Below are positions 34,101 through 41,823 of a stretch of 64,000 nucleotides of DNA, one piece after another; within the stretch, counting starts at the first letter, position 1; every line of letters begins with the position of its first letter. The notes under the pieces were generated by a model. It was given only the letters and a program-made list of their open reading frames with translations, did not search any database and was not told where the DNA came from. Origin of the DNA: Flammeovirgaceae bacterium UBA2371 (GTDB lineage: Bacteria; Bacteroidota; Bacteroidia; Cytophagales; Cyclobacteriaceae). The DNA is taken from positions 50,789-114,788 of the forward strand of contig DDTF01000029.1 of assembly GCA_002345965.1 (NCBI GenBank), in the 5' to 3' direction. A program made the position numbers and the translations under genes.

Positions 34101-35804
34101 ATGAAAACTACAATCCAATATTTAGTTGTTAGTGTCATCATACTACTGACAGGATGCAATGGAAAGAACAACAACGGTCAGTCTTCTGAAATAAAACAAA
34201 CCTATACGTGCCCCATGCACCCGCAGATCGTGCAGGATAAACCCGGGACATGTCCAATCTGCGGAATGGATTTGGTGGTGGTGAATGCAGGGGGAGATAA
34301 GTCAGAGGTTACGCTCAGCGAAAGCCAGATAGAACTTGCCAACATTACTGTGCAACGGGTGTCGGTTCAGGAGATTGGAAACAGCATACTCCTGAACGGC
34401 CGTCTCCGTGCTGACGAGACACAGACGGAAGTAGTGAGCACACGAGTTCCGGGCAGGATTGACAAACTCTTCATCAAAGAGACAGGCATTCCAATAAATC
34501 AAGGTCAACTGATTTATGAAATTTACAGTGAACAACTGCTCACCTATCAGAATGAATATTTACTCGCTCTCGCACAATCCCAATCCATCGACAATAAACG
34601 TTACTCTTCTTACCTGGAAGCTTCCAGGAAGAAGTTATGGCTGTATGGAATGACAGAACATCAGATTGAAGAACTGTCCAAATCGAAAGCCACTAATCCT
34701 CGAATACAATTCGTTGCTCCCGCCTCTGGCATCATTACCGAAATACCCGTAACAGAAGGACAATATGTTGCCGAAGGCGCAGCCATTTATCGCTTAGAAA
34801 AACTTAGCAAACTCTGGGTGGAAGCGGAAATGTATCCACGGGAAGCATCGCTGATAAAATTGGGCGACCGCATAATCATTTATGTTAACGGATTCGAGAA
34901 TCAACCTATTGAAAGCAAAGTCATCTTTCTCTCCCCGGAATACAGGCAGTCCAGCCAGATTTTTGTATTACGCGCTTCACTTACCAATACTGATTATCGC
35001 TTTGTGCCCGGCATGCAGGCGGAGATCGTTTTCGAGCACTCAAAAAAGAAAGCACTGACTTTACCTGCTGATGCTGTTATCCGCGAAGAGTCGGGCAATC
35101 ATGTGTATAGAATAACCGGTGTTGGCAAGTACCGTCCACAGATGATCACCACCGGACTGGAAAATTTTAACAAAGTTGAGATTACCAGTGGTGTGGAAGA
35201 AGGTGACTCAATTGTTGTGACGGGCGCCTACTTATTGTATAGTGAGATCGTACTCAAGAAGGGAGTTAACCCAATGGCTGGCCATAAGCACGATGAGGTA
35301 GCTGTGCAAGCAAGTGATGCCAAGCAAGTTCCAAAGACGGAAACGCCAATGTCGGTAGATCAGGCATTTATACAACAACTCAACGAATTGCTGACACCTT
35401 ATCTAAAAATCGAAGAGGCGTTGGTAGCATCGGACGCCAATTCCGCTTCTGCTCAAACAAGGGCTTTCAATACTGCTTTGAAAGATGTGGATATGGGTTT
35501 GGTAAAAGGAGACGCACATGTTAAATGGATGGAGCAGTTGAAAAATCTGGAGATGGCTACCAAACTCATTTTGTCTGCCAAAGATATAGAGATTCAACGG
35601 GCAGCCTTTTCTCAACTCACTAATACTCTTTATTCATCCATTAAGACATTCGGAGTGCAGGGACTTAATGCATACTACCAGTTTTGCCCAATGGCATTCG
35701 ATAACAAAGGTGCTTTCTGGATCAGTGATGTAAAGGAAATCAGCAATCCCTATTTCGGTGAGAAAATGCTGCGTTGTGGAGAAACAAAAGAGACTTTAAA
35801 TTAA
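34101..35804 (+). CDS. cusB: RND adaptor lipoprotein with heavy-metal-binding and DUF3347 domains
   Basis: A 567-residue lipoprotein (lipobox ILLTGC, Cys at 19). Domains: heavy-metal-binding CPMHPQIVQDKPGTCPICGM (~36-56), adaptor core (~70-395, with YSEQLLTYQNEYLL and GAAIYRLEKLSKLWV), then DUF3347 (~423-567) with KGDAHVKWMEQL, YYQFCPMA and MLRCGETKE. It follows the first adaptor by 5 nt. The combination equals that of the first block's adaptor at 22583 but with a lipid anchor. Likely loads copper onto the second pump. Confidence 0.9.
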   Translation: MKTTIQYLVVSVIILLTGCNGKNNNGQSSEIKQTYTCPMHPQIVQDKPGTCPICGMDLVVVNAGGDKSEVTLSESQIELANITVQRVSVQEIGNSILLNGRLRADETQTEVVSTRVPGRIDKLFIKETGIPINQGQLIYEIYSEQLLTYQNEYLLALAQSQSIDNKRYSSYLEASRKKLWLYGMTEHQIEELSKSKATNPRIQFVAPASGIITEIPVTEGQYVAEGAAIYRLEKLSKLWVEAEMYPREASLIKLGDRIIIYVNGFENQPIESKVIFLSPEYRQSSQIFVLRASLTNTDYRFVPGMQAEIVFEHSKKKALTLPADAVIREESGNHVYRITGVGKYRPQMITTGLENFNKVEITSGVEEGDSIVVTGAYLLYSEIVLKKGVNPMAGHKHDEVAVQASDAKQVPKTETPMSVDQAFIQQLNELLTPYLKIEEALVASDANSASAQTRAFNTALKDVDMGLVKGDAHVKWMEQLKNLEMATKLILSAKDIEIQRAAFSQLTNTLYSSIKTFGVQGLNAYYQFCPMAFDNKGAFWISDVKEISNPYFGEKMLRCGETKETLN

Positions 35805-35808
35805 AGTT

Positions 35809-35946
35809 ATGGCTAAACCTTGTTGCGAAAATGGCAATCCTAAGCCACCTCCAGTTTGGAGAGTATGGTCAAGACGAATAGTCTATGCTGTCCTGGTCGG
35901 AATTGTACTGTTCGTTCTTTTGAGTCAACTTATGCATAATCAATAA
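35809..35946 (+). CDS. 45-aa Cys-Cys single-span membrane microprotein (second copy)
   Basis: A short gene 4 nt after the adaptor stop, encoding MAKPCCENGNPKPPPVW, a basic stretch (RVWSRR) and one hydrophobic helix (about 24-39, IVYAVLVGIVLFVLLS). It has the same size, order and features as the frame at 24433: an N-terminal Cys pair, Trp plus basic residues, one membrane helix, and a position directly behind the DUF3347 adaptor. Apart from these landmarks the two sequences differ, so conservation of the layout argues for selection. Proposed as a cytoplasmic-face copper-binding pump accessory; untested. Confidence 0.72.
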   Translation: MAKPCCENGNPKPPPVWRVWSRRIVYAVLVGIVLFVLLSQLMHNQ

Positions 35947-35956
35947 CATATAATAA

Positions 35957-36622
35957 ATGAAAGAAAACAAAAACTATATACCCGCATTAAAGTACGACTG
36001 GCTCACAAAAGTCTATGACCCCGTGTTACAGTTTACCATGCCAGAGCGGAAATTTAAGTCCGCATTGATCCGGCAAATGGAGATCAAACCAAATGACCGG
36101 ATTCTTGATTTTGGTTGCGGCTCGCTTACGCTCTCAATCATGGCGGCTCAGAGACATCCGAACGCAATATTTTTTGGTGTGGACATTGATGCAAAAATTA
36201 TATCCGTTGCGAGAGAGAAACTTTCAAAGACGAAACTGACCATTGATCTGCAACAGTACGATGGCAGTAAACTGCCTTACCCGGACAACTCGTTCGATCA
36301 CGTGATGTCAAGCCTGGTGTTTCATCACCTCACGCTGCGCCAGAAATATTTTGCGTTGGAAGAAATCCGTAGAGTGCTTAAGCCTTCCGGAGAATTTCAA
36401 ATAGCAGATTTTGGTAAACCGGCTAGTGCACTACAGAGGGTAGGATTTTATGCCGTTCAACTTTTGGATGGATTTCAGACAACGACTGATAACGTTGAGA
36501 ATTTGTTAGCCAAAGCCATCAAAGAAACTTTTCAAGAGGCTGAAGAGACTGCGCATTTTAAGTCGATGGTCGGCACAGTAAGACTTATCAAGGCAACAAA
36601 AAAGAACAATGCAATACTATAA
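35957..36622 (+). CDS. class I SAM-dependent methyltransferase (UbiE-like)
   Basis: A 221-residue methyltransferase. Motif I is ILDFGCGSLTLSIMAA (about 50-65), then FFGVDIDAKIISVAREKL, and the motif-III-like DNSFDHVMSSLVFHHL. The start KENKNYIPALKYDWLTKVYDP is shared with a broken relative at 41147. The substrate is unknown; no Cys triad of arsenite methyltransferases is seen. It lies in the second copper block between the microprotein and the DUF3347 gene, 11 nt after the former. A detoxification role is only suggested by position. Confidence 0.85.
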   Translation: MKENKNYIPALKYDWLTKVYDPVLQFTMPERKFKSALIRQMEIKPNDRILDFGCGSLTLSIMAAQRHPNAIFFGVDIDAKIISVAREKLSKTKLTIDLQQYDGSKLPYPDNSFDHVMSSLVFHHLTLRQKYFALEEIRRVLKPSGEFQIADFGKPASALQRVGFYAVQLLDGFQTTTDNVENLLAKAIKETFQEAEETAHFKSMVGTVRLIKATKKNNAIL

Positions 36623-36645
36623 TTAAACTTAAACATGTAACAATT

Positions 36646-37155
36646 ATGAAAACAAAAATGATGATGCTTATCCTGGTTCTAGGCAGCTGGGGAGCTTTTG
36701 CACAACATGATCATGCCGGGCACGATCAGAAGAAGACTGACCAAACGATGGTCATGTTTAAAGACGCCAAACTGGGGAAAGCATATGAACATTACATTCA
36801 TGTGAAGAATGCTTTGGTAGCCTCTGATAGTGAGGGAGCCAAGACTGGAGCCAATGTATTGAATAAAGCTTTGAAAGATGCCAAAGCCTCAGTAGCCTCA
36901 ATTGATGCGGCAACAAAATTGGCAAGTACTTCCGATCTCGAAGAGCAACGCAAATTGTTCAGCACACTTAGTAACGAAATGGCCACATTGGTAAAGGACG
37001 GAAAGTTGTCAATGGGTATGCTTTATCTTGAGTACTGTCCCATGGCGAACAATAACATAGGTGCCTATTGGCTCTCCAATGAAAAGGAAATTAAGAATCC
37101 TTATTTCGGAGACAAAATGCTGAAATGCGGTAGTGTAAAAGAAATGATTCACTAA
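36646..37155 (+). CDS. secreted DUF3347 protein (second stand-alone copy)
   Basis: A 169-residue periplasmic protein whose signal peptide (MKTKMMMLILVLGSWGAFAQ) is nearly identical to that of the gene at 25213. A short HDHAGHDQKK segment precedes one complete DUF3347 domain: LEYCPMANNNIGAYWLSN, KEIKNPYFGD, MLKCGSVKEM. Duplication of the stand-alone and adaptor-fused forms suggests a donor-acceptor pair for copper transfer. It ends the second export block. Confidence 0.82.
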   Translation: MKTKMMMLILVLGSWGAFAQHDHAGHDQKKTDQTMVMFKDAKLGKAYEHYIHVKNALVASDSEGAKTGANVLNKALKDAKASVASIDAATKLASTSDLEEQRKLFSTLSNEMATLVKDGKLSMGMLYLEYCPMANNNIGAYWLSNEKEIKNPYFGDKMLKCGSVKEMIH

Positions 37156-37268
37156 TGCGGATGGAGATGTGACGGAGTTAACGCAAGTTGAACGTCTCAC
37201 TCAACACGCGTATTGTTGATCGCTTATTTTTTTTTAAATCAGGACAACGCTAAAAAATATCTAAAGAA

Positions 37269-38756
37269 ATGAAACGTAGAGAATTTGTAAAACTTTCAGG
37301 AGCAGCGGCCGCCTCCGCGATCATGATTCCTCCAACACTGCAAAGTTGTATGGACAATATGAACATGAATATGAACATGGGGTCTAATGCAGTGCCCGTT
37401 AAGGAAGGAACCTTCGCCACGTCCCTTTCTTTCCCCACAGTGATGTCAAGTAATTTTACAATGAAGGCCAAGGGGAACACGGCAAGCCTTTTAATTAATC
37501 AGAATGCCTCCGTATTCGGATACGCAGATGGCATCCTAGGCCCAACCATTAAAGTAGACACAGGTACCACGGTTGCAATTCCTTTTCAAAATCTGCTTTC
37601 CGAGGAAACCAATATTCATTGGCATGGGCTATTAGTTCCCGCCAACATGGACGGTCATCCCAAGGATGTTATCAACAGCGGTGGTAGTTTTGATTTTTCC
37701 CTCCCCATTAACCAACGGGCGGGCACGTATTGGTATCATCCTCACCCGCACGGGAAGACAGCCAGACAGGTATTTACTGGGCTCGCAGGTTTTTTTATTG
37801 CAAATGATGCAGAAGAGCAGGCACTGAACCTTCCTTCTGGTGACCGTGAACTTTTGCTTGTCATCCAGGATAAGCGCATTGAAAATGGTCAGCTGAATTA
37901 TTCACCCTCCATGAATGAAATCATGACGGGCTATACGGGTGAATATATTTTAGTAAACGGTGCTTATGCTCCTTTCCACAATGTTTCTACCCAGTACTAC
38001 AGGATGCGTATTTTAAATGGCTCAACGGCCAGGGTGTATAACATTAGTTTGAGCGATAACCTGGGTTTTGAAGTAATCGGTTCTGATGGTGGTTTGTTAG
38101 CCCAGCCCGTTTCTGTGAATTCCTTATTGCTAGGCCCGGGCGAGCGAGTTGATATTTTAGTAAGCTTTAAAAATTTGGCAGTTGGAAAGGAAATTTATCT
38201 GTTGAGTAAAACTTTCGATGGAGGGACTCAAGGCCAGCAGGAATTCAAGATCATGAAGTTTACGGTGAATCAACCAGTGAGTGATTCGTTCACTACACCC
38301 TCTCAACTTTCTATGATCACACCGCTGACAGAAGCTTCAGCATCCAGAACACGTTCGATGAAAATCAAAGGAATGATGGAGGGCATGAATGGAAATATGG
38401 GGGGAAACATGGGAAGTGGCATGCACACCATTAACGACAAAATCTATGAACTCAACCGGATTGACGAAACGATTGATGCAGGAGCTACTGAAATCTGGGA
38501 TTTTGATAACTCCGCAGGTGACGAAATTCACCCCATGCACATCCATGGCGTTCAATTTCAAATCCTATCCAGAACAGGAGGAAGAGGTTCATTGATTGCT
38601 TCGGAAAGAGGTTGGAAAGACACTGTACTCGTGATGCCCCGAGAAAAAGTAAGGGTCATCATGAAATTCCCTCAAGATAAAGGGGTGTACGTATTTCACT
38701 GCCATAACCTTGAGCATGAAGACGATGGTATGATGCTGAACTATGAAATCGTGTGA
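37269..38756 (+). CDS. multicopper oxidase, Tat-exported (CueO/SufI-like)
   Basis: A 495-residue laccase-like enzyme. The N-terminus KRREFVKLSGAAAASA is a twin-arginine signal, followed by LQSC, a possible lipid attachment site, and a Met-rich MDNMNMNMNMGSN. Copper motifs: IHWHGLLVPANMDG, YWYHPHPHG, HPMHIHGVQFQ and FHCHNLEHEDDGMM, together a complete type 1 and trinuclear site. A second Met-rich loop (near 375-395, MEGMNGNMGGNMGSGM) resembles CueO and suggests Cu+ oxidase activity. It lies 113 nt after the second export block and protects the periplasm from Cu+. Confidence 0.92.
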   Translation: MKRREFVKLSGAAAASAIMIPPTLQSCMDNMNMNMNMGSNAVPVKEGTFATSLSFPTVMSSNFTMKAKGNTASLLINQNASVFGYADGILGPTIKVDTGTTVAIPFQNLLSEETNIHWHGLLVPANMDGHPKDVINSGGSFDFSLPINQRAGTYWYHPHPHGKTARQVFTGLAGFFIANDAEEQALNLPSGDRELLLVIQDKRIENGQLNYSPSMNEIMTGYTGEYILVNGAYAPFHNVSTQYYRMRILNGSTARVYNISLSDNLGFEVIGSDGGLLAQPVSVNSLLLGPGERVDILVSFKNLAVGKEIYLLSKTFDGGTQGQQEFKIMKFTVNQPVSDSFTTPSQLSMITPLTEASASRTRSMKIKGMMEGMNGNMGGNMGSGMHTINDKIYELNRIDETIDAGATEIWDFDNSAGDEIHPMHIHGVQFQILSRTGGRGSLIASERGWKDTVLVMPREKVRVIMKFPQDKGVYVFHCHNLEHEDDGMMLNYEIV

Positions 38757-38783
38757 TAAGCTTTTAGCATTTTAACGAGATGT

Positions 38784-38810
38784 TTGCGATTTATTTACTA
38801 AATTTACTTT
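38784..38810 (+). promoter_or_regulatory. Bacteroidota-type promoter
   Basis: TTG (38784-38786), an 18-base spacer and TACTTT (38805-38810) fit the Bacteroidota TTG/TAnnTTT pattern, 22 nt before the GTG start at 38833. Supports a separate transcript for the His-rich protein. Confidence 0.4.
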
Positions 38811-38832
38811 AATAACAATGAGGTAAGAACTG

Positions 38833-39252
38833 GTGAAAATCAAGTTGTTTATATATTGTCTTGTCCTTATCGCGTATTCGCTTTCAATCGCGCATAGCCT
38901 TATTCCCCATAGTCATTTCAATTCTCTTGGTGAATTTAAATCAGCGCATACACACGATGCTGATGAAGAGGGGAATCACGAACATAATCACGAAAATGAA
39001 GGTACATCAGACAGCGGCCTGTTCTTTCTTACACATACAGCTAACATCGACTTCTTACCGTCAACTTCCGTTCCTGATAAAAAAGTAGTTAGTAAGAACT
39101 TTCAATTTAATACTGCTGCTACCCTACAAATTTCAATTTTAACCGATGTATGGTTTGTTGATAAGGTATTTCACATACCAATCAAACCTCCCAGACTAGA
39201 TTACAATTTATTTTCAACCCGTCTACTGCGGGCTCCTCCCATCTTTTCCTAG
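38833..39252 (+). CDS. small exported His-rich protein
   Basis: A 139-residue protein started at GTG 38833. One N-terminal hydrophobic helix (about 3-19) is followed by IAHSLIPHSHFNS and a His/Glu/Asp-rich segment (HTHDADEEGNHEHNHENEG). The rest has no known motif; the C-terminus PPRLDYNLFSTRLLRAPP resembles the ends of small Bacteroidota proteins located before metal pumps. Metal (Cu, Zn or Ni) binding is inferred from the His cluster. It is followed by two hairpins. Confidence 0.65.
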   Translation: MKIKLFIYCLVLIAYSLSIAHSLIPHSHFNSLGEFKSAHTHDADEEGNHEHNHENEGTSDSGLFFLTHTANIDFLPSTSVPDKKVVSKNFQFNTAATLQISILTDVWFVDKVFHIPIKPPRLDYNLFSTRLLRAPPIFS

Positions 39253-39257
39253 AATAT

Positions 39258-39298
39258 CCATTCAAGCTATTTGAATGGTTCAATGACTTATCGTCATT
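39258..39298. terminator. two tandem hairpins
   Basis: CCATTCAA-GCTAT-TTGAATGG (39258-39278) and AATGAC-TTATC-GTCATT (39282-39298) are perfect stems in the 82-bp gap between the His-rich gene and the DUF2231 gene. No long T tract follows. Likely terminator or 3'-end protection. Confidence 0.5.
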
Positions 39299-39334
39299 CA
39301 ATCCTTCTATGTACAATTAATAATCTATTGATCT

Positions 39335-39796
39335 ATGGAAAGCTTACTTCCTGAATGGGCACCCAACGTGCATCCTATGCTGGTTCATTTTCCAATTGCT
39401 GTGTTCATTACGGCCCTTTTCTTTGATTTCGTTAAATTCTTTTGGAAAAAGAATTGGTTGCACATGGTAGTGACAGCCCTTTTTGTTTTCGCTGCATTGT
39501 CAGCCCTTATTACATATTTAAGTGGCAAACAGGCCATTGACATTGTTTCTGTTCCCATGCGGGCCGAATTAACGGCTAGTAACCACGCTGACTGGGGACT
39601 TTACACACTGCTTTATTTTAGTTTGTTTGCGGCCATCCGTGCCTTTCTGTTTTGGAAAGAGTTGGATCGCAAACGCGCGGTGGCCATACTGCTTTTCTGT
39701 GGAAGCCTTGCCGGTGCAGCTTTGATTAGTAAGACAGCCGATCTTGGCGCAAAGCTGGTTTACAAGTATGGTGTTGGTGTACAAAAAGCAAAGTAA
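39335..39796 (+). CDS. DUF2231 membrane protein
   Basis: A 153-residue protein with four membrane helices. The start ESLLPEWAPNVHPMLVHFPIAVFITAL with its NVHPMLVHFP motif is the DUF2231 signature; His residues there may bind heme or metal. Further helices lie at about 45-65, 85-105 and 115-133. The family is found near respiratory and metal genes and has no firm biochemical role. It sits alone between hairpins and a lipoprotein gene. Confidence 0.82.
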   Translation: MESLLPEWAPNVHPMLVHFPIAVFITALFFDFVKFFWKKNWLHMVVTALFVFAALSALITYLSGKQAIDIVSVPMRAELTASNHADWGLYTLLYFSLFAAIRAFLFWKELDRKRAVAILLFCGSLAGAALISKTADLGAKLVYKYGVGVQKAK

Positions 39797-39861
39797 TGGC
39801 TATGGCTGAACCAATATTTATCTACTAAAGTAAATTTTACTCACATTAAACATTAAATCGA

Positions 39862-40605
39862 ATGAAAAATTTAAAAACCAATTTATCCATTATAACAATC
39901 CTAGTTGTTTTTCTATTCCTTGCCGGTACTATGAGCTCTTGTGGCACGAAGTCACAAAAAGAAGGAGAAGAGCAAACTGAAGAATCTGATCATCACGAAC
40001 AAGATAGTTCTAACACTGAGGATCACACCGAAGCTGGACATCACGATGAGGGAACAGATGAAAGCACCTCGGAAACGATGATGTGGATGCCGGGGGATCA
40101 GCCTTTCACAGGCATGCTCAAATTGGAGCAGGGCAATGAGCCTTCATTAACGCCCTCCGTTACCTCCGAAAGTGATGGCTCCAAAGTTCTAAACTTAACA
40201 CTCACTGGGGAAAAAGTAATTCTGCTTTTTGACGGTGCATTGGAGAATGTAGGTGCCAATCTTCAATTCAAAACCAACAGCTTTCAAGGTGAAGTAGCTG
40301 TTGTACATCACTATACCGATGTTTCCAATTACGATTATGTATCGCTGACAAGTTCTGCGATGAAATTAGGACGAGTGGAGAACGGCAAAGACAACGTGAT
40401 GGACAATAAGGAAATGAAAATGCCAACTGATTGGGCTACGTTAACAGTATCGTCAGCCGGTGAGCATTACAAAGGCCTTCTCAACGAAAAGTTAATTAAC
40501 CACGGGCATGCCGAAACCCGCGCTGCCGGACAAGTAGGTGTATTGCTGAGTGGAAAAGGAAAGGTGATGTTGAAAATGATGGAGGTAATGAAACTCACTG
40601 AGTAA
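39862..40605 (+). CDS. His/Glu-rich lipoprotein of unknown function
   Basis: A 247-residue exported protein. The signal ends in the lipobox-like TMSSC near residue 29. A His/Glu-rich linker follows (SDHHEQDSSNTEDHTEAGHH), then MMWMPGDQPFTGML and a beta-rich globular part with GEVAVVHHYTD and KMPTDWATLTV. No family is recognised. The acidic His linker and the copper-rich context suggest metal buffering at the outer membrane. A SnoaL-like gene follows 47 nt later. Confidence 0.65.
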   Translation: MKNLKTNLSIITILVVFLFLAGTMSSCGTKSQKEGEEQTEESDHHEQDSSNTEDHTEAGHHDEGTDESTSETMMWMPGDQPFTGMLKLEQGNEPSLTPSVTSESDGSKVLNLTLTGEKVILLFDGALENVGANLQFKTNSFQGEVAVVHHYTDVSNYDYVSLTSSAMKLGRVENGKDNVMDNKEMKMPTDWATLTVSSAGEHYKGLLNEKLINHGHAETRAAGQVGVLLSGKGKVMLKMMEVMKLTE

Positions 40606-40652
40606 CAAGTCAACCCAATAACTAAAACAATCTTAAACATATAAATTTTTAA

Positions 40653-41120
40653 ATGATGAAAGCACAAATCATGAAATACCTGGTAATGTCAATTTTTGTA
40701 TTCGCCTACGCCTTAACCTATGGTCAGAATGTGGCTGGTGATAAGGAAGCCGTTGTAAAAACCCTGGATGCTTATAAAAAAGCATTGGAACGACTTGATG
40801 TAAAAGGCACGGAAAAACTATTTACTGAAAGTTCTGTGGTGATCGAGTCGGGCAGTGTGGAGGGAACGTATCAGGAGTACCTCGCCCATCACATAGGGCC
40901 GGAACTGGATGATTTCAAATCTTTTCAATTTGAAAATTATAAAGTAGATGTAAATGTCACTGGTAACTACGCTTTTGCCATGGAAACCTACCTCTATACC
41001 ATTGTGTTGAAAAAGGATGATAAGGAAGTCAAAAGAAAAGGAGTGGCTACCTCTTTTTTGATGAAGGAGAACGGAACATGGAAAATTGTTAACATGCACA
41101 ATTCATCACGAAAACCATGA
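40653..41120 (+). CDS. secreted SnoaL/DUF4440-like protein
   Basis: A 155-residue protein with a signal peptide (about residues 8-24, ALTYGQ). The mature part is an NTF2-like cone: DKEAVVKTLDAYKKALERLD, KLFTESSVVIESG, and the terminal KRKGVATSFLMKENGTWKIVNMH typical of SnoaL/DUF4440 domains. These folds serve as enzymes or binding proteins; no catalytic residues can be assigned. It is 26 nt upstream of the broken methyltransferase gene. The ATG at 40653 or that at 40671 could be used. Confidence 0.75.
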   Translation: MMKAQIMKYLVMSIFVFAYALTYGQNVAGDKEAVVKTLDAYKKALERLDVKGTEKLFTESSVVIESGSVEGTYQEYLAHHIGPELDDFKSFQFENYKVDVNVTGNYAFAMETYLYTIVLKKDDKEVKRKGVATSFLMKENGTWKIVNMHNSSRKP

Positions 41121-41146
41121 GATTGATTTAAAAGGATTTTAATTTT

Positions 41147-41823
41147 ATGAATACCGAATCCTATATCCCCGCGCTTAAGTTCGATTGGCTCACAAAATTG
41201 TATGATCCGGTAGTAGGTGCGTTAATGCCGGAAAAACAATTTAAAAGCGCCTTGATCGAACAGGCTAGTTTGGAGCCAGGGAGCCGGGTTCTGGATTTTG
41301 GTTGCGGATCGCTTACCCTTTCCCTCAGGCTGCTGAAAAACGTCCTGACACAAATCTTCATGCCATTGATGTGGACAAGAATATATTAACCATTGCCGAA
41401 AGGAAGCTAATGAAATCAACAGCGAAAGTCACACTACTTCACTACGATGGTCATACGCTTCCTTTTGGCGATGGTTATTTCGATAGAGTGGTATCAAGCC
41501 TTGTATTTCATCACTTAACCCGGGAGCAAAAACGGCAGGCACTGCGTGAAATTTTCCGGGTTCTAAAACCCAATGGTGAATTGCACATTGCCGATTGGGG
41601 AAAGGCTAGAAACTTGTTCATGAGGGGCGCGTTTTATTTCGTTCAGATTCTTGATGGATTTAAAACCACCACCGACAATGTAAAAGGCTTGTTGCCAGAA
41701 TATATTAATCTAGCAGGGTTTGAAGATGTGACAGAAACAAAATCATTTGCAACAATGCTTGGAACATTATCTTTATATAAAGGCATCAAACCCCAAAACG
41801 ATGGACCAACAACCGCTCATTAA
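41147..41823 (+). pseudogene. UbiE-like methyltransferase broken by a single-base frameshift
   Basis: Close relative of the methyltransferase at 35957. The first frame (from ATG 41147) reads NTESYIPALKFDWLTKLYDP to ILDFGCGSLTLS-equivalent VLDFGCGSLTLSL and then leaves the family at about 41321-41330. The other frame continues QAAEKRPDTNLHAIDVDKN, FDRVVSSLVFHHL and GEFHIADWG-like GELHIADWGKA to the stop at 41823. Inserting one base near TCCCTCAGG joins both. Either a recent pseudogene or a sequence error; codon use on both sides is normal, which favours a recent event or an error. Confidence 0.8.
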
